A stretch of DNA of 64,000 nt from Tardiphaga sp. vice304. GTDB lineage: Bacteria; Pseudomonadota; Alphaproteobacteria; Rhizobiales; Xanthobacteraceae. Made by a program: the position numbers and the translations under genes. The notes beneath the pieces were generated by a model. That model ran no database searches. It had not been told where the DNA came from and was given only the letters and a program-made list of their open reading frames with translations. The stretch covers positions 1,662,001 to 1,726,000 of the forward strand of contig NZ_CP041402.1 of assembly GCF_007018905.1 (NCBI RefSeq). Direction: 5' to 3'. Shown one piece after another: positions 1 through 6,920 of this stretch. The number at the start of each line of letters is the position of its first letter. The stretch's first letter is position 1.

Positions 1-987
1 GCCCGCATTGTCATGAGCGAGCGCCGTGTCGCCGATGACGAAAACGTCGTCCATGCCGGGCGGCCGCAAATCGGTTCCGACCAACACACGGCCAACGCGA
101 TCACCCTCCACGGCGAGCCAGGCGGCAACCGGCGAGGCGGCGATCCCCGCCGCCCAGATCACCGTGCCCGCGGACACGTTCTGGTCGCCCAGCGTGACCC
201 CGGTCGCACTGCAACGCTTGACCGCCTGTTTCAGGCGGACATCCACGCCGAGGCGCCGAAGCACCTGCTCAGCATAGCGCGACAGCGGTTCCGGAAAGCT
301 TGGCAGTAACCGTGGTCCGGCCTCAACCAGCAGCACGCGCGTCTGCCGTGGATCGATGGCGCGGAAGTCGGCCGCGAGCGCCTTGCGCGCCAGCTCGACG
401 ACGGCGCCGGCCATCTCGACTCCGGTCGGCCCGCCGCCGACGATGACGATCGTCAGGAACCGTTCGCGCTCGCGCGCATCGGCTTCCATCTCCGCACGCT
501 CGAAGGCGAGCAGCAGACGGCGGCGGATCTCCGTGGCGTCGTCGATCGCCTTCAGGCCGGGCGCGTGGGCGGCCCAGCTATCATTGCCGAAATAGCCATG
601 CGTCGCCCCGGTCGCGAGCACCAGAACGTCATAGCTAATGTTGCGATCTGCCATGATTACGCGTTTGCGCACACGATCGACCCCGGTGACCGCGCCCAGC
701 AGCACGCTTGTGTTGCGCTGGTCTCGGACCAGACCTCGAATAGGCCAGGCGATGTCGGCCGGCGACAGTCCGGCCGTCGCCACCTGGTATAGCAGCGGCT
801 GAAAGAGGTGGTGGTTCTCGCGGTCGATCAGAGTGACCTCGACGGCTGCCTTGGCGAGCCGTTTCGCGGCGGTCAGGCCGCCGAACCCGGCGCCAACAAT
901 GACCACGTGCGGCCGGCCGCCCGCGCTGCCGCGCGACACGAGCCTCAACCGGGTCGAATCCGATGCCTGATCCGAGTGAAGGCCCAT
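1..987 (-). CDS. ndh: Type II NADH dehydrogenase (NDH-2), C-terminus beyond window
   Basis: This is a single-subunit flavoprotein that would oxidise NADH and reduce membrane quinone without pumping protons. The visible 329 codons run open to the window edge, so the C-terminal membrane-anchoring part is missing here. An FAD-binding GAGFGG lies at residues 32-37, ATGATH at about 125-130, and the NAD-binding GGGPTG at 184-189, all in the usual NDH-2 order. The start is the ATG at 985-987, which gives a lead of about 25 residues before the Rossmann fold; a GTG further in is possible. It is the last visible gene of a minus-strand operon, 6 bases after the preceding stop. A related disulfide-reductase-fold protein cannot be fully excluded. 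Confidence 0.85.
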   Translation of the reverse strand, partial: MGLHSDQASDSTRLRLVSRGSAGGRPHVVIVGAGFGGLTAAKRLAKAAVEVTLIDRENHHLFQPLLYQVATAGLSPADIAWPIRGLVRDQRNTSVLLGAVTGVDRVRKRVIMADRNISYDVLVLATGATHGYFGNDSWAAHAPGLKAIDDATEIRRRLLLAFERAEMEADARERERFLTIVIVGGGPTGVEMAGAVVELARKALAADFRAIDPRQTRVLLVEAGPRLLPSFPEPLSRYAEQVLRRLGVDVRLKQAVKRCSATGVTLGDQNVSAGTVIWAAGIAASPVAAWLAVEGDRVGRVLVGTDLRPPGMDDVFVIGDTALAHDNAG

Positions 988-993
988 GCCTCT

Positions 994-1416
994 TTACCCG
1001 CTCTTGCCAGTGGTTGCCGTTGCCGCCCAGAACGCGACCGCGGCGGCGAACTCCCGCGCATGGAAGGCCCACGCCTCGAGTCCTGCTTCATCGCCGTCGA
1101 AGCGTCCGAGCCGCGCCGCGCAGTCGAAGAACCCTGGGGCCGGCAGGCCGCCCCGCGCCTTGCTGATGGCGATGGCCGCGATGAAGGGGCGGGCGGTCGC
1201 CGCATCCTCTGCCATGAGATGCTCCAACGCCTCCGCCACCTGATGAATGGTGTTCGGGGGCGTCAGCCCCAGTGCCTTGGCAAGCTCCTGATAGGTGATC
1301 GGAACCCGCCGCTCGGCAATCTTTTGAAGGTGCTTCCGAAGCCGTGAAGCGATCGTCTGAAGGCGGTTCCCATCGGTGTTCGTCGTTACAGCGAGGTCTT
1401 CTGGTATAAATGTCAT
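994..1416 (-). CDS. Conserved hypothetical protein, possible helix-turn-helix
   Basis: A 140-residue protein I cannot assign to a named function. The central part (residues about 35-75) reads like a winged or helix-turn-helix unit: a run with YQELAKALGL followed by a second helix. It continues into a KARGGLPAPGFFD stretch that looks like a conserved motif, and the C-terminus is rich in alanine and aromatics. It has no signal peptide or membrane segment. It lies in the minus-strand operon between sufE (63 bases upstream) and the NADH dehydrogenase (6 bases downstream). A role linked to iron-sulfur or redox metabolism is inferred from that context only. Confidence 0.6.
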   Translation of the reverse strand: MTFIPEDLAVTTNTDGNRLQTIASRLRKHLQKIAERRVPITYQELAKALGLTPPNTIHQVAEALEHLMAEDAATARPFIAAIAISKARGGLPAPGFFDCAARLGRFDGDEAGLEAWAFHAREFAAAVAFWAATATTGKSG

Positions 1417-1479
1417 GACGCCTTCCTCACAAGATTGAACAGACTCACTTGATCGTTATTTGTTGGTGCGGTGCGCGGC

Positions 1480-1921
1480 TCAAGCCGTCCTCGCCTCTCC
1501 GCTCATGGCGCGGCGGGCGTCGGTGCAGATGCGCTCGACCATCGAGGCGAATCCATTCGAGCGCTGCGGCGTCAAGTGCTCGGCCAACCCGAGACGCCGG
1601 AACACGCCCTGCACATCGACCCGAACAATTTCATCCGCGCAACGGCCCGAGTAGATCGCAAAGAGCATGGCAATGAGGCCCCGCACGATATGGGCGTCAC
1701 TGTCGCCCCTGAGGATGAGGCACGACGCGGCCGCGGCGGGGGCGCCATTGACCTCGGTCGCGAGCCAGACCTGACTGGCGCAGCCGCGAACTTTGTTTGC
1801 CACCGTTCGCGCCGATTCCGGCAGCGGGGACAGGGTTGCGGCCGAGCTCAATAACGTAGCGATAGCGGTCCTCCCAGTCATCCAGCAGCTGGAAGTCCGC
1901 GAGGATGTTCTCGAGCGTCAT
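1480..1921 (-). pseudogene. sufE: SufE-type sulfur acceptor, frameshifted
   Basis: SufE accepts sulfane sulfur from the cysteine desulfurase SufS and passes it to the SufBCD scaffold. The N-terminus starting at 1921 is typical (DWEDRYRYVIELG). The rest, including the GCASQVW motif with the acceptor cysteine, continues in another frame from about position 1837. An extra A in the codons after ELGR (read as CGC-A-ACC-CTG on the minus strand) explains the shift; removing it restores the expected ELGRTLSPLPES. The start overlaps the ferredoxin stop by 4 bases (ATGA). The gene is either inactivated, read by slippage, or affected by a base-call error in an A/C run. The family assignment is firm; the inactivation is not proven. 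Confidence 0.8.
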
Positions 1922-2325
1922 GGGTTTTCCATCTCATCTGCGACAGGGGATATCACGTCGGCAGCCCCGGCCTCTGCGCCAGTCCCGATGTCGCTGTCGC
2001 CGGGCTTGGGCGAAAAGTATTTTTCATACTTGCCCGGCACGCTTTCCCACTCCTTTGCATCTGGCGGCGGCTCCCGCTTTGCGATGATGTTCGGCCAAAC
2101 CCGAGCAAATTCGGCATTGATGACGAGCCATTTTTCGAGTCCGGGCGCGGTGTCGGGTTTGATCGCCTCAACTGGGCATTCCGGCTCGCAAACACCGCAA
2201 TCGATGCATTCGTCCGGGTGGATGACGAGCATGTTCTCGCCCTCGTAGAAGCAGTCCACAGGACACACCTCGACGCAGTCCATGTACTTGCACTTGATGC
2301 ATTCTTCGTTGACGATGTAGGTCAA
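1918..2325 (-). CDS. fdxA: Seven-iron ferredoxin (3Fe-4S/4Fe-4S)
   Basis: A small cytoplasmic electron carrier of 135 residues. The cysteine spacing matches Azotobacter-type ferredoxin I shifted by one residue: C9, C17 and C50 would hold the 3Fe-4S cluster, and C21, C40, C43 and C46 the 4Fe-4S cluster. The C-terminal half has the acidic, non-cluster extension typical of the family (WPNI and KYFSP segments) and is a little longer than the usual 106-112 residues. It follows the MarR-type gene by 34 bases and overlaps sufE by 4 bases, so these are probably co-transcribed. The partner reductase is not evident; the NADH dehydrogenase at the operon end is not a known ferredoxin partner. Confidence 0.92.
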   Translation of the reverse strand: MTYIVNEECIKCKYMDCVEVCPVDCFYEGENMLVIHPDECIDCGVCEPECPVEAIKPDTAPGLEKWLVINAEFARVWPNIIAKREPPPDAKEWESVPGKYEKYFSPKPGDSDIGTGAEAGAADVISPVADEMENP

Positions 2326-2359
2326 TCAGGCCTCCTTCCAGCAGATTGCAGAGGTCAAC

Positions 2360-2962
2360 TCATTCACCATATGCGCCATCGTGGTGCTCGCTCGTTGGCT
2401 GAAAATGGACGCATAGAAGACCGGCGTCCTCGGGCTCGATCGGAACGCCGAACAGTAGACATTTGAGGGACGAGAGGGTCGCGTTCGTTGAGTCGCAGCA
2501 GGTTTCTCCACCGAGGCACGCGCAGTCCTGGCAAACACCGAAGCGCCGATGCGCCCCACTCGCAGCTACAGTGGTCAGCACTTGGTGCAGGGGGTGGTGC
2601 ATCGCAGTTTGCTCTTCCGCGTCGAGCGAATTCACGGCGCGCACCAGAACTTCGAACGGATCGCGCGCAACCGCTTTATTACCTTTGCCCGTCAATCGGA
2701 GATTGACGCTTCGCCCATCCGCCGCGGATCGGCGTCGGACCAAGTACCCACCTGCCTCAAGTGCCTTGATGGTTTGCGATGCGGTGCCACGGGTGGTCGC
2801 TTGAAACTCCGCGAGTGCCGATGGGTTCCGGGAGAACTTGTTCGCGCGGGCGAAGTAGCGGAGCGTCATCCATTGGGCGGGACTGAGTTCGCCGTCATAA
2901 CCCTCGGCTTGCACGCGCCGTCCCATCAGCAGCAGGAGTTCCGCCGTTTCGCGCACTGACAT
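2360..2962 (-). CDS. MarR-family regulator with cysteine-rich C-terminal tail
   Basis: A 200-residue regulator. Residues about 5-130 form a MarR winged-helix domain (ATTRGTASQTIKALEAGGYLVRR resembles the recognition helix and wing). After it comes an unusual tail with seven cysteines: C144, C147, C149, C155, C156, C168 and C184. The spacing suggests a metal- or FeS-binding or thiol-redox sensing unit; that is inference. It is the first gene of the ferredoxin-sufE-NADH dehydrogenase operon and is divergent from rpoH, with four TTCGAA palindromes in the shared upstream region. It is probably autoregulatory and controls the FeS operon in response to redox or iron status. Confidence 0.8.
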   Translation of the reverse strand: MSVRETAELLLLMGRRVQAEGYDGELSPAQWMTLRYFARANKFSRNPSALAEFQATTRGTASQTIKALEAGGYLVRRRSAADGRSVNLRLTGKGNKAVARDPFEVLVRAVNSLDAEEQTAMHHPLHQVLTTVAASGAHRRFGVCQDCACLGGETCCDSTNATLSSLKCLLFGVPIEPEDAGLLCVHFQPTSEHHDGAYGE

Positions 2963-2971
2963 GATTGCCTC

Positions 2972-3053
2972 TTCGAAGAATCGCCTTTTCGAACATAGTA
3001 GTGTTTCGAAATCAACTTGACAACCGATTAGATATTGATAGTTTTGTTTCGAA
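2972..3053. promoter_or_regulatory. Four TTCGAA palindromes, candidate MarR operator array
   Basis: TTCGAA occurs at 2972-2977, 2988-2993, 3005-3010 and 3048-3053, the first three spaced 16-17 bases apart, between the divergent marR-type gene and rpoH. Such a density of a 6-base palindrome is unlikely by chance, and the spacing places sites on roughly one face of the helix every 1.5 turns. The adjacent MarR protein is the natural candidate ligand; no binding data are available. Confidence 0.5.
3017..3044 (+). promoter_or_regulatory. Candidate rpoH promoter
   Basis: A perfect TTGACA at 3017-3022 is followed after 16 bases by TAGTTT (3039-3044), a weak -10. The TTCGAA copies at 3005 and 3048 flank it, which would suit repression or modulation by the divergent MarR protein. 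Confidence 0.4.
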
Positions 3054-3073
3054 CCTATCGGAGGGTGCTAATT

Positions 3074-3973
3074 ATGGTCCACACCGCGGCCGTGCCGATC
3101 CTTACGACTGAACGCGGCCTCACCCATTATCTTGAGGAAATCCGGCGGTTCCCGATGTTGGGGCGCCAGGAAGAATATACGCACGCCAAGCGTTGGCGCG
3201 AGCATGACGATCGCGACGGGGCGCACCACCTTGTCACCAGCCATCTGCGACTCGTGGCCAAGATCGCCATGGGCTATCGCGGCTATGGTCTGCCGATTTC
3301 CGAAGTTGTCTCCGAGGGCAATGTCGGCCTGATGCAGGCGGTGAAGCGGTTCGAGCCCGAGAAGTGCTTCCGTCTCACCACCTACGCGATGTGGTGGATC
3401 AAGGCGTCGATCCAGGAATACATCCTGCGTTCGTGGTCGCTCGTGAAAATGGGCACTACCGCGAACCAGAAGAAGCTATTCTTCAACCTGCGCAAGGCCA
3501 AGAGCAAGATCTCCGCGCTTGAAGAGGGTGATATGCACCCCGATCATGTGAAGGCCATTGCGACCCGGCTCGGCGTCACCGAGCAGGACGTTGTTGATAT
3601 GAACCGGCGTCTCGGCGGCGACGCATCGCTCAACGCGCCGATCCGCGACGACGGCGAACCCGGCGAATGGCAGGACTGGCTGGTCGATCATTCGCCCAAC
3701 CAGGAAGCCATCCTCGCCGAGCACGAGGAGTTCGATCACCGCCGCAACGCGCTCAACGGCGCAATGGGCGTGCTCAACGACCGCGAGCGCCGCATCTTCG
3801 AGGCGCGACGTCTCTCCGACGAGCCGATGACGCTGGCAGATCTCGCCCCCGAATTCGGCGTGTCGCGCGAACGCGTGCGGCAGATCGAGATTCGCGCGTT
3901 TGAGAAAGTGCAGAAGGCGGTCAAGAACCGCATCGCGGCGATGGAAAGCCTAGCGGCGCTGCCGGTGCATTAG
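3074..3973 (+). CDS. rpoH: Heat-shock sigma factor RpoH (sigma-32)
   Basis: A 299-residue group-3 sigma-70 protein directing RNA polymerase to stress promoters. Region 2 is classic (YAMWWIKASIQEYILRSWSL at about 104-123). The RpoH box QKKLFFNLR at 132-140 distinguishes it from RpoD, and a region 4 helix-turn-helix lies at about 255-290 (FGVSRERVRQIE). The start at 3074 is chosen because GGAGGG sits 8 bases upstream and the protein then begins as RpoH homologues do; an in-frame start at 3035 would add 13 unusual residues. Alphaproteobacteria often carry two rpoH genes, one tied to photo-oxidative stress, so this may be the second copy. It is divergent from the MarR/FeS operon. Confidence 0.93.
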   Translation: MVHTAAVPILTTERGLTHYLEEIRRFPMLGRQEEYTHAKRWREHDDRDGAHHLVTSHLRLVAKIAMGYRGYGLPISEVVSEGNVGLMQAVKRFEPEKCFRLTTYAMWWIKASIQEYILRSWSLVKMGTTANQKKLFFNLRKAKSKISALEEGDMHPDHVKAIATRLGVTEQDVVDMNRRLGGDASLNAPIRDDGEPGEWQDWLVDHSPNQEAILAEHEEFDHRRNALNGAMGVLNDRERRIFEARRLSDEPMTLADLAPEFGVSRERVRQIEIRAFEKVQKAVKNRIAAMESLAALPVH

Positions 3974-3982
3974 CTTCCGACC

Positions 3983-3999
3983 TCTCCCGTGATGGGAGA
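3983..3999 (+). terminator. Weak hairpin after rpoH
   Basis: TCTCCC (3983-3988) pairs with GGGAGA (3994-3999) across a 5-base loop, 10 bases after the rpoH stop. There is no clear T run, so intrinsic termination is uncertain. Between here and 4181 no gene is seen. Confidence 0.3.
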
Positions 4000-4181
4000 A
4001 ACTGCCGATGGACATGTCGCTTTGGGTGCGTTTTACGGACATTGTCACGTTAACGGGATTTGCTTCCAAGCTCCACCAGTTTCGTTCCATGGCGCAATAG
4101 CACTTTCAATCACTTAGCAGGCTCCGTCAAAACCCGAAAACGCCTTTACCGGGGGAATACATAGATAGGAGGAAAAGATCG

Positions 4182-4471
4182 ATGGCTGACTTTGTGAAGG
4201 CAGCGAGGACAACTGAGATCTAGCCGGGTCAGGCGCCTCTGGTCGAGGTAATGGGCAAGCAGATTGCCCTGTTCAACGACAGCCAGTTCTTCGCGCTCGA
4301 CAACACCTACACTCACCGCGGCGAGCCTCGCGCTGATGGAGAAGTGACCTGTCCTGGCACGGCGCCACATTCGACGTTCAGACCGGCGAAGTCGTAGGTC
4401 CGCCGGCCCAGCGAGCCGTTGTGCGATACGGCGTTCGCGTGACGAGAACCGACATCGAGGTCGAGGCGTAG
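4182..4471 (+). pseudogene. Rieske 2Fe-2S ferredoxin remnant
   Basis: A decayed gene for a small Rieske ferredoxin of the dioxygenase-electron-carrier type. The start is MADFVKAARTTEI with an AGGAGG ribosome-binding site at about 4168. Then a TAG stop interrupts codon 14, in-frame sequence resumes (LVEVMGKQIALF), and the first cluster motif reads TYTHRG instead of CTHRG, so one cysteine ligand is lost. One base is missing in TGTCC-TGGCAC, where CPWHGATFDVQTGEVVGPPA should continue. The last frame runs to TAG at 4469-4471. Stop, lost ligand and frameshift together make it non-functional. Its place between rpoH and mrp suggests it once belonged to the same iron-sulfur cluster. Confidence 0.8.
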
Positions 4472-4513
4472 GAGCAGCCACCGAGCACGGTGAGAAAAGA
4501 AAGGAACTGAGGA

Positions 4514-5770
4514 ATGCAGACGACCGACCCGCACGACGACGACCAGCACGCGCCTGGCGCGTCGTCCCAAGCATCCGCCAGCCCAGAGAAGCTACCTGGG
4601 ATCCGCCACGTCATCGCGGTCGGCAGCGGCAAGGGCGGCGTGGGCAAGTCCACGGTCAGCGTGAATCTCGCGTTCGCGCTCCAACAGATCGGGGGCAGGA
4701 TCGGGCTCGTAGATGCGGACATCCTCGGCCCGAGCATCCCTGGCATGCTGGGGCTTCCGGTCGGTCAGCCGCCCACGACCACCCCGGACGGCAAGATCGT
4801 CCCCGCCGATCGCCACAACCTGAAAGTAATGTCGATGGGCATGCTGACGGGGGACGACAGCCCGGTCATCTTGCGCGGACCGATGGTGGGCAAGTACCTG
4901 AAGATGTTCATCGGTACCGTGCAGTGGGGACGCCTAGACTACTTGATTCTCGACCTCCCGCCCGGGACCGGTGACACCCAGCTGACGCTGGCGCAGAGCT
5001 ACCCTTTGTCAGGTGCGATCATCGTGACAACGCCGCAGGACGTGAGCTTGAAGATCGCCCGTCGCGGTTTGCGGATGTTCGAGACCGTTCATGTCCCCAT
5101 ACTCGGCATCATTGAGAACATGAGCACCTTCACGTGTCCTCACTGCGGAAAGGGCACAGACGTGTTCCGCAGTGGCGGCGGTGAGCGGATGAGCAGGGAG
5201 CTCGGCGTGCCGTTCCTGGGCGCAATCCCCTTGGACGCAGACATCGTCATGGGCGGCGATAACGGCCGCCCGATTGTCCTGGAAAAGCCGAACTCAGTGG
5301 CTGCTATGGCTTACCAGGCAATCGCCACGGAATTGGCCGGCCACCTCCAGGGACTTCCAACCACGGGGCTGAAGCCGTTCGCGTGGACCTGGGAAACCGG
5401 CAAGGACGAGCCTCGCTGGGTCGAGAGTGCGATCCGACCATCGGGCTCGCGAACGACGGCGATTGGCTTCCGCCTGCGCGACACTCGCACGCTGTCCGTG
5501 CTCTGGGAAGACGGCCAGCGGAACGACTTCGACGTCCGGGACCTCCGATTGGCGTGCCGATGCGCCGTCTGTGTCGAAGAGATGAGCGGGCGCCCTCTCC
5601 TGGATCCAAAGAGCGTGCGACCGGACGTAACCCCCCGCACGATCACCAGCGTGGGCAACTACGCCATCACCATCAGCTGGAACGACGGTCACAGCACGGG
5701 GATCTACTCGTTCGAGCACCTGCGGGCCTTCGGTGAACGCGGTGCAGCCAGGGTTGTGGAAGATGTCTGA
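4514..5770 (+). CDS. mrp: Mrp/ApbC-type FeS carrier ATPase fused to DUF971
   Basis: A 418-residue P-loop protein that would carry and transfer 4Fe-4S clusters in the cytoplasm. The deviant Walker A GKGGVGKS is at 39-46, the switch DLPPGTGDTQLT at about 147-158, and the dimer-interface CPHC at 208-211 that bridges the cluster. Residues about 318-405 form a second domain matching DUF971, a zinc-binding-like unit also found at the N-terminus of gamma-butyrobetaine hydroxylases, with its C-R-C-A-V-C stretch at 348-353. The canonical N-terminal DUF59 region of Mrp is absent and replaced by a short polar lead. The gene overlaps nfu by 8 bases, so translational coupling is likely. Confidence 0.9.
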   Translation: MQTTDPHDDDQHAPGASSQASASPEKLPGIRHVIAVGSGKGGVGKSTVSVNLAFALQQIGGRIGLVDADILGPSIPGMLGLPVGQPPTTTPDGKIVPADRHNLKVMSMGMLTGDDSPVILRGPMVGKYLKMFIGTVQWGRLDYLILDLPPGTGDTQLTLAQSYPLSGAIIVTTPQDVSLKIARRGLRMFETVHVPILGIIENMSTFTCPHCGKGTDVFRSGGGERMSRELGVPFLGAIPLDADIVMGGDNGRPIVLEKPNSVAAMAYQAIATELAGHLQGLPTTGLKPFAWTWETGKDEPRWVESAIRPSGSRTTAIGFRLRDTRTLSVLWEDGQRNDFDVRDLRLACRCAVCVEEMSGRPLLDPKSVRPDVTPRTITSVGNYAITISWNDGHSTGIYSFEHLRAFGERGAARVVEDV

Positions 5771-6389
5771 GGTCCTATCCATAGACCCGACGACCACCGT
5801 CCGCGCCGAGACATCACAGGCCGACCCCGACACGTGCAAGTTTACGGTCAGCCGGACAGTGCATCCGGGTGGCCCGTTCTTTTTCGACAGCAAGGATCGG
5901 GCATCCGGCTCGCCCCTCGTCGAGCGACTCTTCGCCCTTCCGGGCGTTTGCCATGTGCTCGTGGCCGAGACCGTGGTGACGGTTGGAAAGGACCCGAGTG
6001 TCGCGTGGTCGGCGCTGAAATCGGCAATCGGCGCGGCCATCCGGACGCAGCTGCTCACAGGTGTGCCCGCGATCTTCGAGGCTCCTCGCACCGCAGGTGC
6101 GCGGGGCCGAACCGACGACGAGATTCGTGCGTGCGTTCAAGAACTCCTGGATCGCGAAGTGAATCGTTCGATCGCAAACCATGGCGGGAAGATCTCAATC
6201 GTCGACGTTCGGTACGGCAACCTCTTCATTGCGATGAGCGGAGGCTGCCAAGGTTGCGCTGCCTCTTCCGTCACCTTGCGACAGGGGTTCGAGGTCATGG
6301 TGCGCAGGGTGGCACCGGAGATTGTCGACATCGTGGACACGACGGACCACGCGGCCGGCGAGAAACCCTTCTACCAGCGCACGGTTTAG
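5763..6389 (+). CDS. Nfu-type iron-sulfur scaffold/carrier
   Basis: A 208-residue protein with the two-domain layout of Nfu. An Nfu_N-type domain covers about 20-105 (FTVSRTVHPGGPFFF, then an ALPGVCHVLV segment), and the NifU C-terminal-like domain about 115-200 holds the cluster-binding motif GGCQGC (C162, C165). These proteins bind a 4Fe-4S cluster between two subunits and deliver it to apo-proteins. The start at 5763 lies inside the end of mrp and is preferred over an in-frame ATG 30 bases earlier because homologues begin near here. Together with Mrp, SufE and the ferredoxins it defines an FeS maturation block. Confidence 0.87.
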   Translation: MSEVLSIDPTTTVRAETSQADPDTCKFTVSRTVHPGGPFFFDSKDRASGSPLVERLFALPGVCHVLVAETVVTVGKDPSVAWSALKSAIGAAIRTQLLTGVPAIFEAPRTAGARGRTDDEIRACVQELLDREVNRSIANHGGKISIVDVRYGNLFIAMSGGCQGCAASSVTLRQGFEVMVRRVAPEIVDIVDTTDHAAGEKPFYQRTV

Positions 6390-6459
6390 GAGACGTCGAT
6401 GGTAAAGCGAGACATGGGGACAAGAACCATGACCAATTCCGAGATGTAGGATCGGCAAC

Positions 6460-6793
6460 ATCATGTTCGAGCAGCTTGATGCGCGAGGGCCGCGTCTTGT
6501 CGCGCAGAAGGCCAATGAGACCTTCCTCGGCGAAGCGCTCTTACCAGCGCCAGACGCAGAGGCTCGATCAGCAACGGAACAATCATACCGTGGCCCGGGC
6601 CTCGGACTCGATCTCGATGGGCCTCATCTTCGACGACCGAGGCAACCGGATGACGTCAATGTATGCGGTCAAGAAAGGCGTTCGTTACCGTTACTATGTG
6701 TCATCCGCCCTGAGCGGTGGCCCGGTGGTTGCCGCGAACGCCCAAGGTGCGCCGACGACGACGATGAGGCCCTTGCCAGGGCGAGAGGACTGA
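6460..6793 (+). pseudogene. Serine recombinase C-terminal remnant
   Basis: Two short stretches in different frames match the C-terminal region of large serine recombinases. FEQLDARGPRLVAQKANET starts near 6463. Later, LIFDDRGNRMTSMYAVKKG and GVRYRYYVSSAL (to about 6715) correspond to the zinc-ribbon part that is usually followed by YYVSHAL. No catalytic serine domain is present and the frames are not joined, so this is a fragment of a former mobile element. The exact borders are uncertain. Confidence 0.55.
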
Positions 6794-6920
6794 GATGAGC
6801 GGGTCGGAGGTCGAGCGCGAAAATATCGTGACGGATGCGCTGTCGGCGGACCCCGGCCTTGAAATCGTTTGAACCCGCTTGTGAGCATCCTCGGGAGCAT
6901 ACCTGGCGCCCGCCCGCAGG

